The notes below the pieces were generated by a model, which saw nothing but the letters and a program-made list of their open reading frames with translations, was not told the DNA's origin and made no database searches. A DNA stretch of 64,000 bases from CAINVV01 sp963663675. Lineage in GTDB: Bacteria > Bacteroidota > Bacteroidia > Bacteroidales > Prolixibacteraceae. Of the stretch, positions 53,389 to 61,443 are shown piece by piece (position 1 is the first letter of the stretch; each line of letters begins with the position of its first letter). Where the stretch lies: contig OY760498.1 in the NCBI GenBank assembly GCA_963663675.1, positions 682,001-746,000 on the forward strand, written 5' to 3'. The position numbers were made by a program, and so were the translations under genes.

Positions 53389-53622
53389 TTATTCTTTTTC
53401 GTTCATCCTGCTCTCCAGTTCGTCAAGGCGATCATTGGCGGAATGGACCATCATGGTAACACGGACAAATGGTCCGGCCAGGAAGAACAGGGCAGCTGAA
53501 ACAGCCAGGCCCGGCCAGTCTGCACGAATTGCACAACAAATAATTCCGCCTAATCCGACTAAAGCGGCAAACACACCTCCGGGTACACCCATCGGACATC
53601 TTAGTTTTTTCCTGGCTTCCAT
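53389..53622 (-). CDS. Small two-helix membrane protein
   Basis: A 77-residue protein with two hydrophobic helices (about 13-32 and 35-55) rich in Gly and Ala, and an acidic C-terminal tail with a short coiled coil (NDRLDELESRMNEKE). It has a cysteine pair (IICCAI) in the first helix. It follows the thioredoxin-like gene by 2 nt and so is cotranscribed. It may be a membrane partner of that redox protein. No family is recognised. Confidence 0.65.
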   Translation of the reverse strand: MEARKKLRCPMGVPGGVFAALVGLGGIICCAIRADWPGLAVSAALFFLAGPFVRVTMMVHSANDRLDELESRMNEKE

Positions 53623-53624
53623 TC

Positions 53625-53894
53625 TCAGTAAGTTTTGAGTTTATTTATCAATTCATTTTTTGAGGGAACTTCTCTGTATTCTATTTTGTTGTCTATCAGT
53701 AAAGTGGGAACAGTGTGAATACCAAGGTTCAACGTTCTTATCATACCTGCAGGTAAATTGGCCATGGTAGTTTCAAGCCTGAATTTGTCACCGAATCCGG
53801 GTAGTACCTCCTTAAGCATTCGTTTCATAACCCGACAGTTTGGACAGGTAAGGGTATAAAACAGTTCAATAGCGATTGGCTCTGCTCTGTCCAT
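53625..53894 (-). CDS. Small thioredoxin-fold protein (CPNC)
   Basis: An 89-residue protein with a thioredoxin/glutaredoxin fold. The redox motif is TCPNC (about residues 16-20) after a beta-strand, and the cis-Pro is in HTVPTLLIDN near residue 62. It lacks a signal peptide. Size and motif resemble archaeal-type glutaredoxin/MJ0307-like thioredoxins and the thioredoxin-like proteins found with small membrane partners. The start (53894) is preceded 4 nt upstream by a perfect palindrome (53899-53917). Confidence 0.82.
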   Translation of the reverse strand: MDRAEPIAIELFYTLTCPNCRVMKRMLKEVLPGFGDKFRLETTMANLPAGMIRTLNLGIHTVPTLLIDNKIEYREVPSKNELINKLKTY

Positions 53895-53898
53895 AATG

Positions 53899-53917
53899 AT
53901 TCTTAATTGTTAAGAAT
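53899..53917. promoter_or_regulatory. Operator-like palindrome at the thioredoxin operon start
   Basis: ATTCTTAA TTG TTAAGAAT is a perfect 8-bp inverted repeat with a 3-nt centre, directly upstream of the start codon. The size and symmetry fit a dimeric repressor site. As RNA it would be a weak AU hairpin. No regulator gene is adjacent. Confidence 0.4.
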
Positions 53918-54068
53918 GCTTCTATGTTGAATTCCAAATTTTACGAAATTAATTAAAATTCTAATAATTAATGTAATACGGCATGCTTTCGTACGCCAGG
54001 ACTCTGTCTTCAATACCATTTTCTTCTTTATACTGATTCTACCTTTCTCTTTCTCCGTTCTCCGTTTT

Positions 54069-54108
54069 TCAATTTGCACATCAGCACATTAGCAAATTAG
54101 CAAATTTC
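54069..54108 (-). repeat. Degenerate 8-bp tandem repeat across the uvrA stop codon
   Basis: On the minus strand the end of uvrA and the sequence after it read TTTGCTAA, TTTGCTAA, TGTGCTGA, TGTGC, that is, period-8 units. The uvrA stop (54089-54091) is one of the TAA triplets, and the last residues LLIC are encoded by the repeat. Confidence 0.6.
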
Positions 54109-56944
54109 TTCCAAGCTCTTCCTTCAGGTATTTCGCGGTATAGGAGATTTCATTCATCATGAGTTCTTCAGGTGTTCCGGCGCAAAGCAGTCTTCCGCCA
54201 TCCCTGCCGCCTTCCGGACCAATATCAATAATATGGTCAGCCATTTTAATAACTTCCATATTGTGCTCAATGACGATCACCGTATTGCCACGGTCCACCA
54301 GCTTGTCCAGTACACCCAGCAGTACCCTGATGTCTTCAAAGTGGAGCCCGGTGGTGGGTTCGTCGAGGATATAAAGCGTGCGACCGGTATCGCGCTTGCT
54401 GAGCTCAGTGGCCAGTTTGACCCGCTGTGCTTCTCCTCCGGATAATGTTGTGGAAGCCTGTCCCAGGGTTATATAGCCTAGTCCAACCTCTTCCAGGGTT
54501 TTCAATTTGTGCGCTATCGCCGGAAGGTTTTCAAAAAATGCAACACCTTGCTGAATGGTCATATCGAGTACATCGCTGATCGATTTCCCCTTGAAGCGGA
54601 TTTCCAGGGTTTCGCGGTTGTAACGCCTTCCGTTGCATTTATCGCAATGCACATATACATCCGGAAGAAAATTCATCTCGATGGTTTTTAGTCCTGCTCC
54701 TTCACAGGCTTCGCATCGTCCGCCTTTAACGTTAAAAGAGAAACGTCCTGGCTGGTAACCCCGTATTTTGGCTTCAGGTAGTAGCGTAAACAGTGTCCTT
54801 ATTTCTGTGAAAACGCCACTGTAAGTTACCGGATTGGATCGTGGGGTTCTGCCTATCGGGGACTGGTCAACCTGTACAACTTTATCGAGGTGTTCTATGC
54901 CTTCAATGGCTTTGTAAGCAAGCGGATCATCAATCGATTTGTAAAAATGCTGACTCAGGATGGGAAGGAGTGTTTCGTTGATCAGGGTGGATTTTCCGCT
55001 TCCTGATACACCTGTAACGCAGATAAATTTCCCGAGAGGGAAGTCTACATCGATAGATTTAAGATTATTCCCGGATGCGCCCCTGATAGACAGAACTTTC
55101 CCGTTGCCTGTTCTTCTCGCAGCAGGGAGAGAAATCTCTTTTTTACCTGTCAGGTACTGTGATGTCAGTGTATCAGTTTTTAATACTTCAGATGGGATGC
55201 CGGCGGCGACAACCTCCCCTCCGAAACGGCCTGCATGGGGACCCATATCGATAAGATAATCAGATTGCAACATCATGTCACGGTCATGTTCTACGACGAT
55301 GACTGAATTACCTGTATCGCGCAGTTGCTGGAGAGAACGGATCAGCCTGAGGTTGTCACGGTGATGAAGGCCGATACTGGGTTCATCCAGGATGTACAAT
55401 ACATTAACCAGTTGGGACCCTATCTGGGTTGCCAGCCGTATGCGCTGTGACTCGCCTCCTGAAAGGGTGGCTGACGGACGATCCAGCGACAGGTAGGTTA
55501 GTCCGACATCAAGGAGAAATCCTAACCTGGTCTGAATCTCTTTGTTCACCTCGGTGGCAATCAAAAGCTGCCGTGCACTTAGTCGATCACCAATCCCGGA
55601 AAAGAAAGCGGACAGTTCGCTGATATCCATCTTTGCCAGTTCCGCGATATTTTTCCCGTCAATTTTAAAATGGAGCGGTTCTTTCTGCAACCGTTGTCCG
55701 TTGCATTCAGGGCATACACAGGTCTTGTGAAACTGATCTGCCCATTTTTGCGCGCTTTTGGAAAGATTGTCACTCTTTTGGTTCACAATATATTTGACAA
55801 TCCCCTCATAAGTCATCATGTAGTCAATGGAACTTCCCAGCGGAGAATTTTTTAACTGGATCCTCTCTCCGGTACCATGGAGTATGGCGTTGAGTATCTC
55901 TTCATCAATCTCCCCGACAGGGGTTTTCATCGTAAAATTGTATTTTTCGGCAAGGGCCTCCAACTGCCAGAAAATGAGGGTGTTTTTATAGGCGCCCAGG
56001 GGAGCGATACCTCCCTGGCTTATCGAGAGTGAAGGATCGGGGACGATCCTGGAAAAATCAATTTCGTTAATCTCTCCCAGTCCGTTGCATTTGTGACATG
56101 CACCTTTGGGCGTGTTGAACGAAAAACTGTGAGGTGCTGGATCGTTGTAGGAGATACCTGTTGTGGGGCACATCAGGTGGCGGGAGAAATATCGCACGGT
56201 GTTGGCATCAGGATCGAGTATCATAACAATGCCTTCGCCATGTTTCATGGCCCTGTCAAGCGACTCCCGCAACCTTTTCCTGTCTTTCTCTTCCACAACA
56301 AGCTTGTCTATCACCATCTCGATGTCGTGGCTTTTGTACCTGTCAACTTTGTATCCGTGAGTCAGTTCCACAATAACGCCGTCGACCCTGGCATGCAGAA
56401 ATCCCCTCCTGCGTATTTGTTCGAACAGTTCGCGGTAATGGCCTTTGCGTCCCCTGACAACAGGTGCAAGTAAAATGGTCCTCTTGTTATTGAAATCTTT
56501 GATAATCAGATCAATGATCTGGTCGTCGCTGTACTTTACCATCTTTTCTCCCGTATTGTAGGAGAATGCTTCTCCGGCGCGGGCAAAAAGTAACCTTAAA
56601 AAATCATAGATTTCTGTAACAGTGCCGACTGTTGAGCGGGGGTTTTTGTTGGTGGTTTTTTGCTCGATGGAAATAACCGGGCTAAGTCCGGTAATCTCAT
56701 CCACATCGGGACGTTCCATGTTACCCAGGAAACTTCTTGCATAAGCGGAGAATGTCTCGATGTACCGTCTTTGCCCTTCTGCATAAATGGTGTCGAAAGC
56801 CAGTGATGACTTTCCGCTGCCACTCAGCCCTGTAATGACAGTCAGCTTGTTCCGGGGAATTGAAACAGTAATATTTTTCAGGTTGTGCTCCCGGGCACCC
56901 CTCACCTGGATTTTTTCTTCACCATCCATGAAATTCAGATTCAA
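54089..56944 (-). CDS. uvrA: Excinuclease ABC subunit A
   Basis: The damage-recognition ATPase of nucleotide excision repair. The 951 residues carry two ABC modules: GLSGSGKSSLAFDT with LSGGESQRIRLA, and GVSGSGKSTLINET with LSGGEAQRVKLA. Zinc-binding cysteines are in CHKCNGLGEI and in CEACEGAG with CDKCNGRRY. The start overlaps the transglycosylase stop by 4 nt (ATGA). The extreme C-terminus lies in a short tandem repeat, but no core residue is lost. Confidence 0.97.
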   Translation of the reverse strand: MNLNFMDGEEKIQVRGAREHNLKNITVSIPRNKLTVITGLSGSGKSSLAFDTIYAEGQRRYIETFSAYARSFLGNMERPDVDEITGLSPVISIEQKTTNKNPRSTVGTVTEIYDFLRLLFARAGEAFSYNTGEKMVKYSDDQIIDLIIKDFNNKRTILLAPVVRGRKGHYRELFEQIRRRGFLHARVDGVIVELTHGYKVDRYKSHDIEMVIDKLVVEEKDRKRLRESLDRAMKHGEGIVMILDPDANTVRYFSRHLMCPTTGISYNDPAPHSFSFNTPKGACHKCNGLGEINEIDFSRIVPDPSLSISQGGIAPLGAYKNTLIFWQLEALAEKYNFTMKTPVGEIDEEILNAILHGTGERIQLKNSPLGSSIDYMMTYEGIVKYIVNQKSDNLSKSAQKWADQFHKTCVCPECNGQRLQKEPLHFKIDGKNIAELAKMDISELSAFFSGIGDRLSARQLLIATEVNKEIQTRLGFLLDVGLTYLSLDRPSATLSGGESQRIRLATQIGSQLVNVLYILDEPSIGLHHRDNLRLIRSLQQLRDTGNSVIVVEHDRDMMLQSDYLIDMGPHAGRFGGEVVAAGIPSEVLKTDTLTSQYLTGKKEISLPAARRTGNGKVLSIRGASGNNLKSIDVDFPLGKFICVTGVSGSGKSTLINETLLPILSQHFYKSIDDPLAYKAIEGIEHLDKVVQVDQSPIGRTPRSNPVTYSGVFTEIRTLFTLLPEAKIRGYQPGRFSFNVKGGRCEACEGAGLKTIEMNFLPDVYVHCDKCNGRRYNRETLEIRFKGKSISDVLDMTIQQGVAFFENLPAIAHKLKTLEEVGLGYITLGQASTTLSGGEAQRVKLATELSKRDTGRTLYILDEPTTGLHFEDIRVLLGVLDKLVDRGNTVIVIEHNMEVIKMADHIIDIGPEGGRDGGRLLCAGTPEELMMNEISYTAKYLKEELGRNLLIC

Positions 56945-57891
56945 TTTTTGTCCAGCTCAAAAGTGCGCGTTCCAGGCTCAGGAATTTTGATCACATAGGT
57001 TTTCTTCGCCGGATTTTTGAGATACGACTGCCTTAACCAGGGGTTGAAATATTTTAGAATTTTATAATTAATGCCTTGCTGATTTGCATATACCGCAAAA
57101 TTTGTAACGCTGACGCTCAGGGGAATTTCCTTGCATTTGAGAACTGGATACTTTTCTTCTTCGCTAATCTTAAATCCGTATTTTTCCGGGTTTTCCATAA
57201 TAATTTTGAGGGCAAGAATACGATAAACATACCTGGAAGTCTCATCATTCAGCAGAAGGTCAAAATAATTTTTGCTGTCCTGAAGTTCTATTTGCCGTTT
57301 GATCCCATTAATCCCTGCATTGTAGGAAGCAGCAACAACAACCCAGCTGCCGTATTCCTGGAAGGATTTGCCCAGGTACCTGCAGGCTGCCTCAGTTGAT
57401 TTATCCATGTTGTACCGTTCATCAACTTCAGCGGTTACTTCAAGTCCGTTTTCAATGGCGGCTTTTTTCATCAGTTGCCACAAGCCTGTTGCGCCGGCGG
57501 GAGATACGACCCTTTCCTGGAATCCGCTCTCCGCCAGGGCCAGGTATTTGAAATCATCCGGAATATTGTACTTTTTAAGGATAGGTTCAAGCAGCTGAAA
57601 GTACCGTTTTGATTTTTTCAGGTAAAGAATGGTCTGAGACTGAAAATAACTGTTAACCAGTAATTCACGGTCCAGCGACTCGCGTACATCAAAGTTTTCC
57701 AGCGATATTTTTTCTCCTGCAAATTCAATGGAAGTGGGTACTTCGACAGGTGAACTTAACAGTTTAACTTCCTGTACAGGTTGTACTTTTTCGGTTTTTG
57801 AATTGATAAACAGACCACATGATATTGCGCAAATAGCTAACAGGGAGAAGAATAGGGACAGTTTTGTGAGGGAGTATCTGTAATTGAACAT
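56941..57891 (-). CDS. Lytic transglycosylase (MltD-like), probable lipoprotein
   Basis: A 316-residue murein hydrolase. The N-terminal hydrophobic stretch ends CAISCG, an acceptable lipobox, so it may be anchored. The SLT domain has ALAESGFQERVVSPAGATGLWQ, with the catalytic Glu in AESG, then AACRYLG and ASYNAGINGI. A C-terminal segment (VTNFAVYANQQGINYKILKYFNPWL) resembles the post-SLT region of MltD, but no LysM repeat is present. It is the first gene of an operon with uvrA (4-nt overlap), an unexpected pairing of cell wall and repair genes. Confidence 0.88.
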   Translation of the reverse strand: MFNYRYSLTKLSLFFSLLAICAISCGLFINSKTEKVQPVQEVKLLSSPVEVPTSIEFAGEKISLENFDVRESLDRELLVNSYFQSQTILYLKKSKRYFQLLEPILKKYNIPDDFKYLALAESGFQERVVSPAGATGLWQLMKKAAIENGLEVTAEVDERYNMDKSTEAACRYLGKSFQEYGSWVVVAASYNAGINGIKRQIELQDSKNYFDLLLNDETSRYVYRILALKIIMENPEKYGFKISEEEKYPVLKCKEIPLSVSVTNFAVYANQQGINYKILKYFNPWLRQSYLKNPAKKTYVIKIPEPGTRTFELDKN

Positions 57892-57929
57892 CTATTGAAA
57901 TATTCGGAATTAACAATCGGATTAATCGG

Positions 57930-57960
57930 CAAAGATACTTTTTTACTCTGAAGGAGACAA
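57930..57960 (-). promoter_or_regulatory. Promoter of the mltD-like/uvrA operon
   Basis: On the minus strand TTG (57960-57958), a 20-nt gap and TATCTTTG (57937-57930) make a near-ideal Bacteroidota promoter. The -7 box ends 38 nt before the start at 57891. Confidence 0.7.
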
Positions 57961-58093
57961 GATAATCCCTGATAAGAAATTGAAAGAAGAAGCAGGGTAT
58001 ACGGGAAAATAAGAAAAACCCTCGCTGACAAAAGCATTGTAGCCTCCAGTTAGATGATGGAGATTGTTGTAATGGAGAGAAATCAACAGGAAA

Positions 58094-59455
58094 TTATTCA
58101 AAAGTGTAGCTGATCCCGGTAAAAATTCCCAGCTGCAAAGGTTTTACGTTCACCAGGTCGTTGCTGCTGACAGAGTGAAGGTATTGTTTTACCCTTGGCT
58201 CCACCGTCAGGATCATTCTCTTGCCCAGGTCGTAGCCGAGTTCAATTCCGGCAGATCCGGCATAAATGACATCACGAAGGTTATTTGTATCTCCCGATGA
58301 TAGCTTGATACCGTTTTCAGTAATCGTAGCCTTGTTGCCAATAAGAAAATTGGTGCTGATGCCACCTGTCACACCCACTGAAAATTTATTTTCGAATAGC
58401 CTGTAATTAGCCTGGATCGGTACTTCAAGGTATTGGAACTCCTGTGAAAGGTCAGAGATAAATACATTCTCCGGATTAGTCTTCATGCCGTTGGAATATA
58501 CAATGCTGGAAACTGCCGGCAGATATAGTGATACGTCCCTTGTGATGTTGCCCTTTTTCTCAATCGGTTGCAGGTAAATGATCCCGGCTGTATTGTTTAA
58601 AGTATAGGAGGTATGAGTTCCCTGTTTCATTTGGGTGAACCTGATTCCGGAACTAAGTGTCACCTTTCTGCTCAATCTTACTGAAGCAATCATTCCACCG
58701 CCAACCGTGTTGATGGATTTACTTTCAGGACTTGAAGATGCAAAATGCTGCATCGTAGTGAAGGTTTGTGCAATTTCTGCCTTCAGGCTCCATTGCTTTA
58801 AACTATTTCCGGTTTTCTTTTCAGGAGGGTTCCCTGTATTATACGCTGAGTAGTATTGCTTATTTCCTGACTGCGTCGGATTTGTTTTCTGAAACGGACC
58901 GGCCTCTTTCTTCAGCGATGACGGTACAGCCTCGCTTTTGGCCTGTTTGTCTTTTGGTCCCTCCTTTGGCTGGTCTGCTGAAGCCAGCGCTGCCGGGTTA
59001 TTTTTATCCTGTTTTGCTTTATTTACGGAAGGCGCCGATGTTTTCAAACCTGAAACTTTTCGGGCAGTTTTGGTTCCGCTCTTCTTTGTTGCAGGTGAAG
59101 CGGCCGGGATGATGGGTTGTGACTGGTTGTTGGCGAGCTGATTTTCTGAAGGCTGCACTGTTGAAGATGCTTTTTCCTGTGTCATCCGGTCAGCGGGAAT
59201 ATCTTCTTGTGTTTGCTTAGTTGCCTGATTGTCAGCTATTTGATTCCTGTCCAAAGTGAACCAGCCAGCCATTAAAATGAGCACCATCGCTGCGGCAATT
59301 CCAATGATAGTCTTTACATGGTTGAGCTGCCTGACTTTTCTCGCGGCAATAATCCTGTCATTGATCCCGGACATAAGGCCAACCGGAGGAGTCTTTTCAA
59401 GATTCCCCAACTTTTCCTTAAAGAGCTGATCAATATGATTATTTTCCGTTGTCAT
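58094..59455 (-). CDS. Trans-envelope anti-sigma-like protein with C-terminal beta-barrel
   Basis: A 453-residue protein of unusual layout. Residues 1-45 are cytoplasmic and helical, as in short anti-sigma regions. Residues 47-67 form one membrane helix. Residues about 70-220 are a disordered linker rich in Lys, Ser, Pro, Gln and Ala. The last ~230 residues are beta-strands with alternating pattern (YLEVPIQANYRLFENKFSVGVTGG, IELGYDLGKRMILTVEPRVKQY), ending SYTFE with a terminal aromatic typical of outer-membrane barrels. It overlaps the ECF sigma gene by 4 nt. I infer that it relays an outer-membrane state to the sigma factor; this is not shown. Confidence 0.7.
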   Translation of the reverse strand: MTTENNHIDQLFKEKLGNLEKTPPVGLMSGINDRIIAARKVRQLNHVKTIIGIAAAMVLILMAGWFTLDRNQIADNQATKQTQEDIPADRMTQEKASSTVQPSENQLANNQSQPIIPAASPATKKSGTKTARKVSGLKTSAPSVNKAKQDKNNPAALASADQPKEGPKDKQAKSEAVPSSLKKEAGPFQKTNPTQSGNKQYYSAYNTGNPPEKKTGNSLKQWSLKAEIAQTFTTMQHFASSSPESKSINTVGGGMIASVRLSRKVTLSSGIRFTQMKQGTHTSYTLNNTAGIIYLQPIEKKGNITRDVSLYLPAVSSIVYSNGMKTNPENVFISDLSQEFQYLEVPIQANYRLFENKFSVGVTGGISTNFLIGNKATITENGIKLSSGDTNNLRDVIYAGSAGIELGYDLGKRMILTVEPRVKQYLHSVSSNDLVNVKPLQLGIFTGISYTFE

Positions 59456-60021
59456 AAAACTTTGTTCACTACCTGCTTCTTTTCACTAAAAAATTCTTCA
59501 ACATTTTTCTGTAAAATCACTCTTGCCCTTGAGAGGTTTGATTTAGATGTCCCTTCAGAGATATTCATCAGCTCCGCAATTTCCAGGTGCGAATAACCTT
59601 CAATTGCATAAAGGTTGAATACCATTCTGTAACGCGGGGGCAAATCCTGTATAATTCGCAACAAATCGTCTGCAGTAATCGATGAAATGGTCTCCTCGAC
59701 CCACTCAGAGGATTCATAGACTCTCATTTCTTCAACCGGATAGAGCCGATCCTGCTTTCTTAATTTTTCAAGAGCAGTGTTGACCATTATCCTCCTCATC
59801 CAGCCTTCGAAAGAACCTTTAAATTCGAACTGCTTAATCTTGTTAAAAACCCGGACGAACCCCTCCTGCAGAATATCTTCTGCTTCCGCGGAGTTTTTTG
59901 AATACCTCAGACAGACTCCATACATCTTACCCGAGAAAAGATTATACAACGCAGTCTGTGCTCCGCTGTTATCATCCCGGCATTTATGTATGATATCCTC
60001 TAATTGGGCCACTTTTAACAA
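59452..60021 (-). CDS. ECF-family RNA polymerase sigma factor
   Basis: A group IV sigma factor of 189 residues. Region 2 is seen in YGVCLRYSKNSAEAEDILQEGFVRVFNKI, and region 4 in LPPRYRMVFNLYAIEGYSHLEIAELMNISEGTSKSNLSRAR. The only start with a plausible N-terminus is a TTG at 60021, since TAA AAG precedes it in frame; a GTG three codons later is the alternative. The start codon lies in one arm of a 12-bp inverted repeat. The next gene, overlapping by 4 nt, should encode its anti-sigma/sensor partner. Confidence 0.9.
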   Translation of the reverse strand: MLKVAQLEDIIHKCRDDNSGAQTALYNLFSGKMYGVCLRYSKNSAEAEDILQEGFVRVFNKIKQFEFKGSFEGWMRRIMVNTALEKLRKQDRLYPVEEMRVYESSEWVEETISSITADDLLRIIQDLPPRYRMVFNLYAIEGYSHLEIAELMNISEGTSKSNLSRARVILQKNVEEFFSEKKQVVNKVL

Positions 60022-60087
60022 CTTTTAGATGATTTTTGATCTGAAGTAAATAAATTACAGGCTCCAAAAACTTTTAAAGTTGTTAAA
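60014..60087 (-). promoter_or_regulatory. Inverted repeat that could sequester the sigma factor start codon
   Basis: TTTAACAACTTT (60014-60025) and AAAGTTGTTAAA (60076-60087) are exact reverse complements 50 nt apart. In the mRNA the downstream arm contains the UUG start. Pairing with the upstream arm would hide initiation. Either a translational switch or a DNA-level operator is possible. Confidence 0.4.
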
Positions 60088-60270
60088 GAACGAAATTTAA
60101 GCCTGCAATCAAACATTTTTTGATATTTTTTGATTGTCGACCCTATTCAAGACGCGAACAGGGTTCAAATGGTTGCGTATACAGAAATGAAAAATTATCA
60201 ACAAAAAGGGGAAAATTGTTAAAAAGTCTCCTTTTCATTGATAATTTTTGGCATTTCGTTGAGAGCTTTG
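60088..60270. other. Gap between the sigma gene and the TlpA-like gene
   Basis: It contains a weak AU-rich hairpin CAATCAAA/TTTGATTG (60106-60113 and 60129-60136) and nothing else recognised. The sigma gene's promoter, perhaps an autoregulated ECF type without TAnnTTTG, should lie here or within 60022-60087. Confidence 0.3.
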
Positions 60271-61371
60271 TTATTTGCCCAACAATTCCTCCAGTTTTTG
60301 GGCAAGTTCTTCACCACGAAGGTTTTTGGCGATGATTTTTCCTTCCTTATCCAACAGGAAAGTACATGGAATTGCCGATACTCCATACTTTTGGACGATA
60401 TCACTTTGCCAGAATTTCAATTCGGAAACCTGATGCCAGGTAAGCTGGTCATCTGCAATAGCTTTCAGCCAGTCCTCCTTAGTGCGGTCGAGGGAGACAC
60501 CTACTATGTCAAATCCTTTGTCTTTGTATTTTCCATACAATGCAACCACATTGGGATTCTCGCGACGGCAAGGCTGGCACCAGGCTGCCCAAAAGTCGAT
60601 CATCACATATTTCCCTCTTGTGGAAGAAAGCGTAAAAGAAGTGCCTTCTGGTGTTGGAAGAGTAAAATCCGGCGCCAGGGTCCCAACATCTGTTGCCCTC
60701 ATCTTATCAGCGATTTTTTTCAACTCGCTGACATATATTGAACTTCTGATCGACGGATCAAAGAATGCTATTAGAGTATCAATCTCGCTTGCAGTGATAG
60801 TTTGACCAAACTGCATCATGGCAATCAAAGGAGATACAGTCGAATTTTTGTGTTCCCGGATAAAATTCTTGGCATAAACATTTAAGTTTTCGCTCATTGC
60901 TTCATAATCAATCTGGGCTTTTTTCATCCCATCCTGATCCCCTTTCGATTGGGCTGCCATATACCGTTGCTGCATTCCCTGTGCTTCTTTCGTCAGGTTC
61001 GTCAGCTCATCCTGGTAGAGTTTAAACGTCTCATTTGATTTGGACCCTTTAACAATTGTCTTGTTCAGACTATCTGACCAGGCCTGCAGTGTAATGGAGC
61101 CATTCTCCGCGAAAAACTGTGCAACCATTTCACGGGGATCCAGGGCTACAATGCGTAGTTCCGGTAAATCTGATTGGCCTTTCAGCTCAAATTTACCCTT
61201 GGATACTATGGCGGAATCTTCTGCAATCCACTTGCCATCAGCATATTTCATCAGTTTAATCTTTCCGCTGTCCTTTCCTTGGATATCCCCTTTGATCACA
61301 AATTTATCGGGCTTGGAACAGGAGATGATACTACCGGCTATCAACCCCAGAAACAATAATTTCTTTATCAT
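60271..61371 (-). CDS. TlpA-family thiol-disulfide oxidoreductase lipoprotein with DUF4369-like domain
   Basis: A periplasmic, lipid-anchored redox protein of 366 residues. The start is the ATG at 61371, giving signal peptide MIKKLLFLGLIAGSIISC with the lipobox IISC. The N-terminal ~110 residues fit DUF4369 (FVIKGDIQGKDSGKIKLMK). A helical spacer follows. The C-terminal thioredoxin domain has redox motif WCQPC (about residue 284) and cis-Pro in SAIPCTFLLD. This domain set is very common in Bacteroidota; targets are unknown. A TATTTTTG box is 55 nt upstream. Confidence 0.9.
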   Translation of the reverse strand: MIKKLLFLGLIAGSIISCSKPDKFVIKGDIQGKDSGKIKLMKYADGKWIAEDSAIVSKGKFELKGQSDLPELRIVALDPREMVAQFFAENGSITLQAWSDSLNKTIVKGSKSNETFKLYQDELTNLTKEAQGMQQRYMAAQSKGDQDGMKKAQIDYEAMSENLNVYAKNFIREHKNSTVSPLIAMMQFGQTITASEIDTLIAFFDPSIRSSIYVSELKKIADKMRATDVGTLAPDFTLPTPEGTSFTLSSTRGKYVMIDFWAAWCQPCRRENPNVVALYGKYKDKGFDIVGVSLDRTKEDWLKAIADDQLTWHQVSELKFWQSDIVQKYGVSAIPCTFLLDKEGKIIAKNLRGEELAQKLEELLGK

Positions 61372-61425
61372 ATGGTCATTTATGTTTAAGGGTTGGTCTG
61401 CAACCCGGTTTATGTTTGTCGAGAT

Positions 61426-61433
61426 CAAAAATA
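61426..61433 (-). promoter_or_regulatory. Candidate -7 box TATTTTTG for the TlpA-like gene
   Basis: Matches TAnnTTTG on the minus strand, in the gap between meaB's stop (61444) and the TlpA-like start. Its -33 region would lie inside meaB; no TTG at ideal spacing was seen. Confidence 0.4.
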
Positions 61434-61443
61434 GAAAACATTT

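Noticed and set aside
53435..53638. 67-codon plus-strand frame opposite the small membrane protein
   Set aside because: The minus-strand reading gives two good membrane helices, a tight 2-nt gap to the thioredoxin gene and a plausible start, so it is preferred.
54060..54110. Possible CRISPR-like or iterated repeat near the uvrA end
   Set aside because: Units are only 8 bp, contiguous and degenerate, with no spacers; it is a simple tandem repeat.
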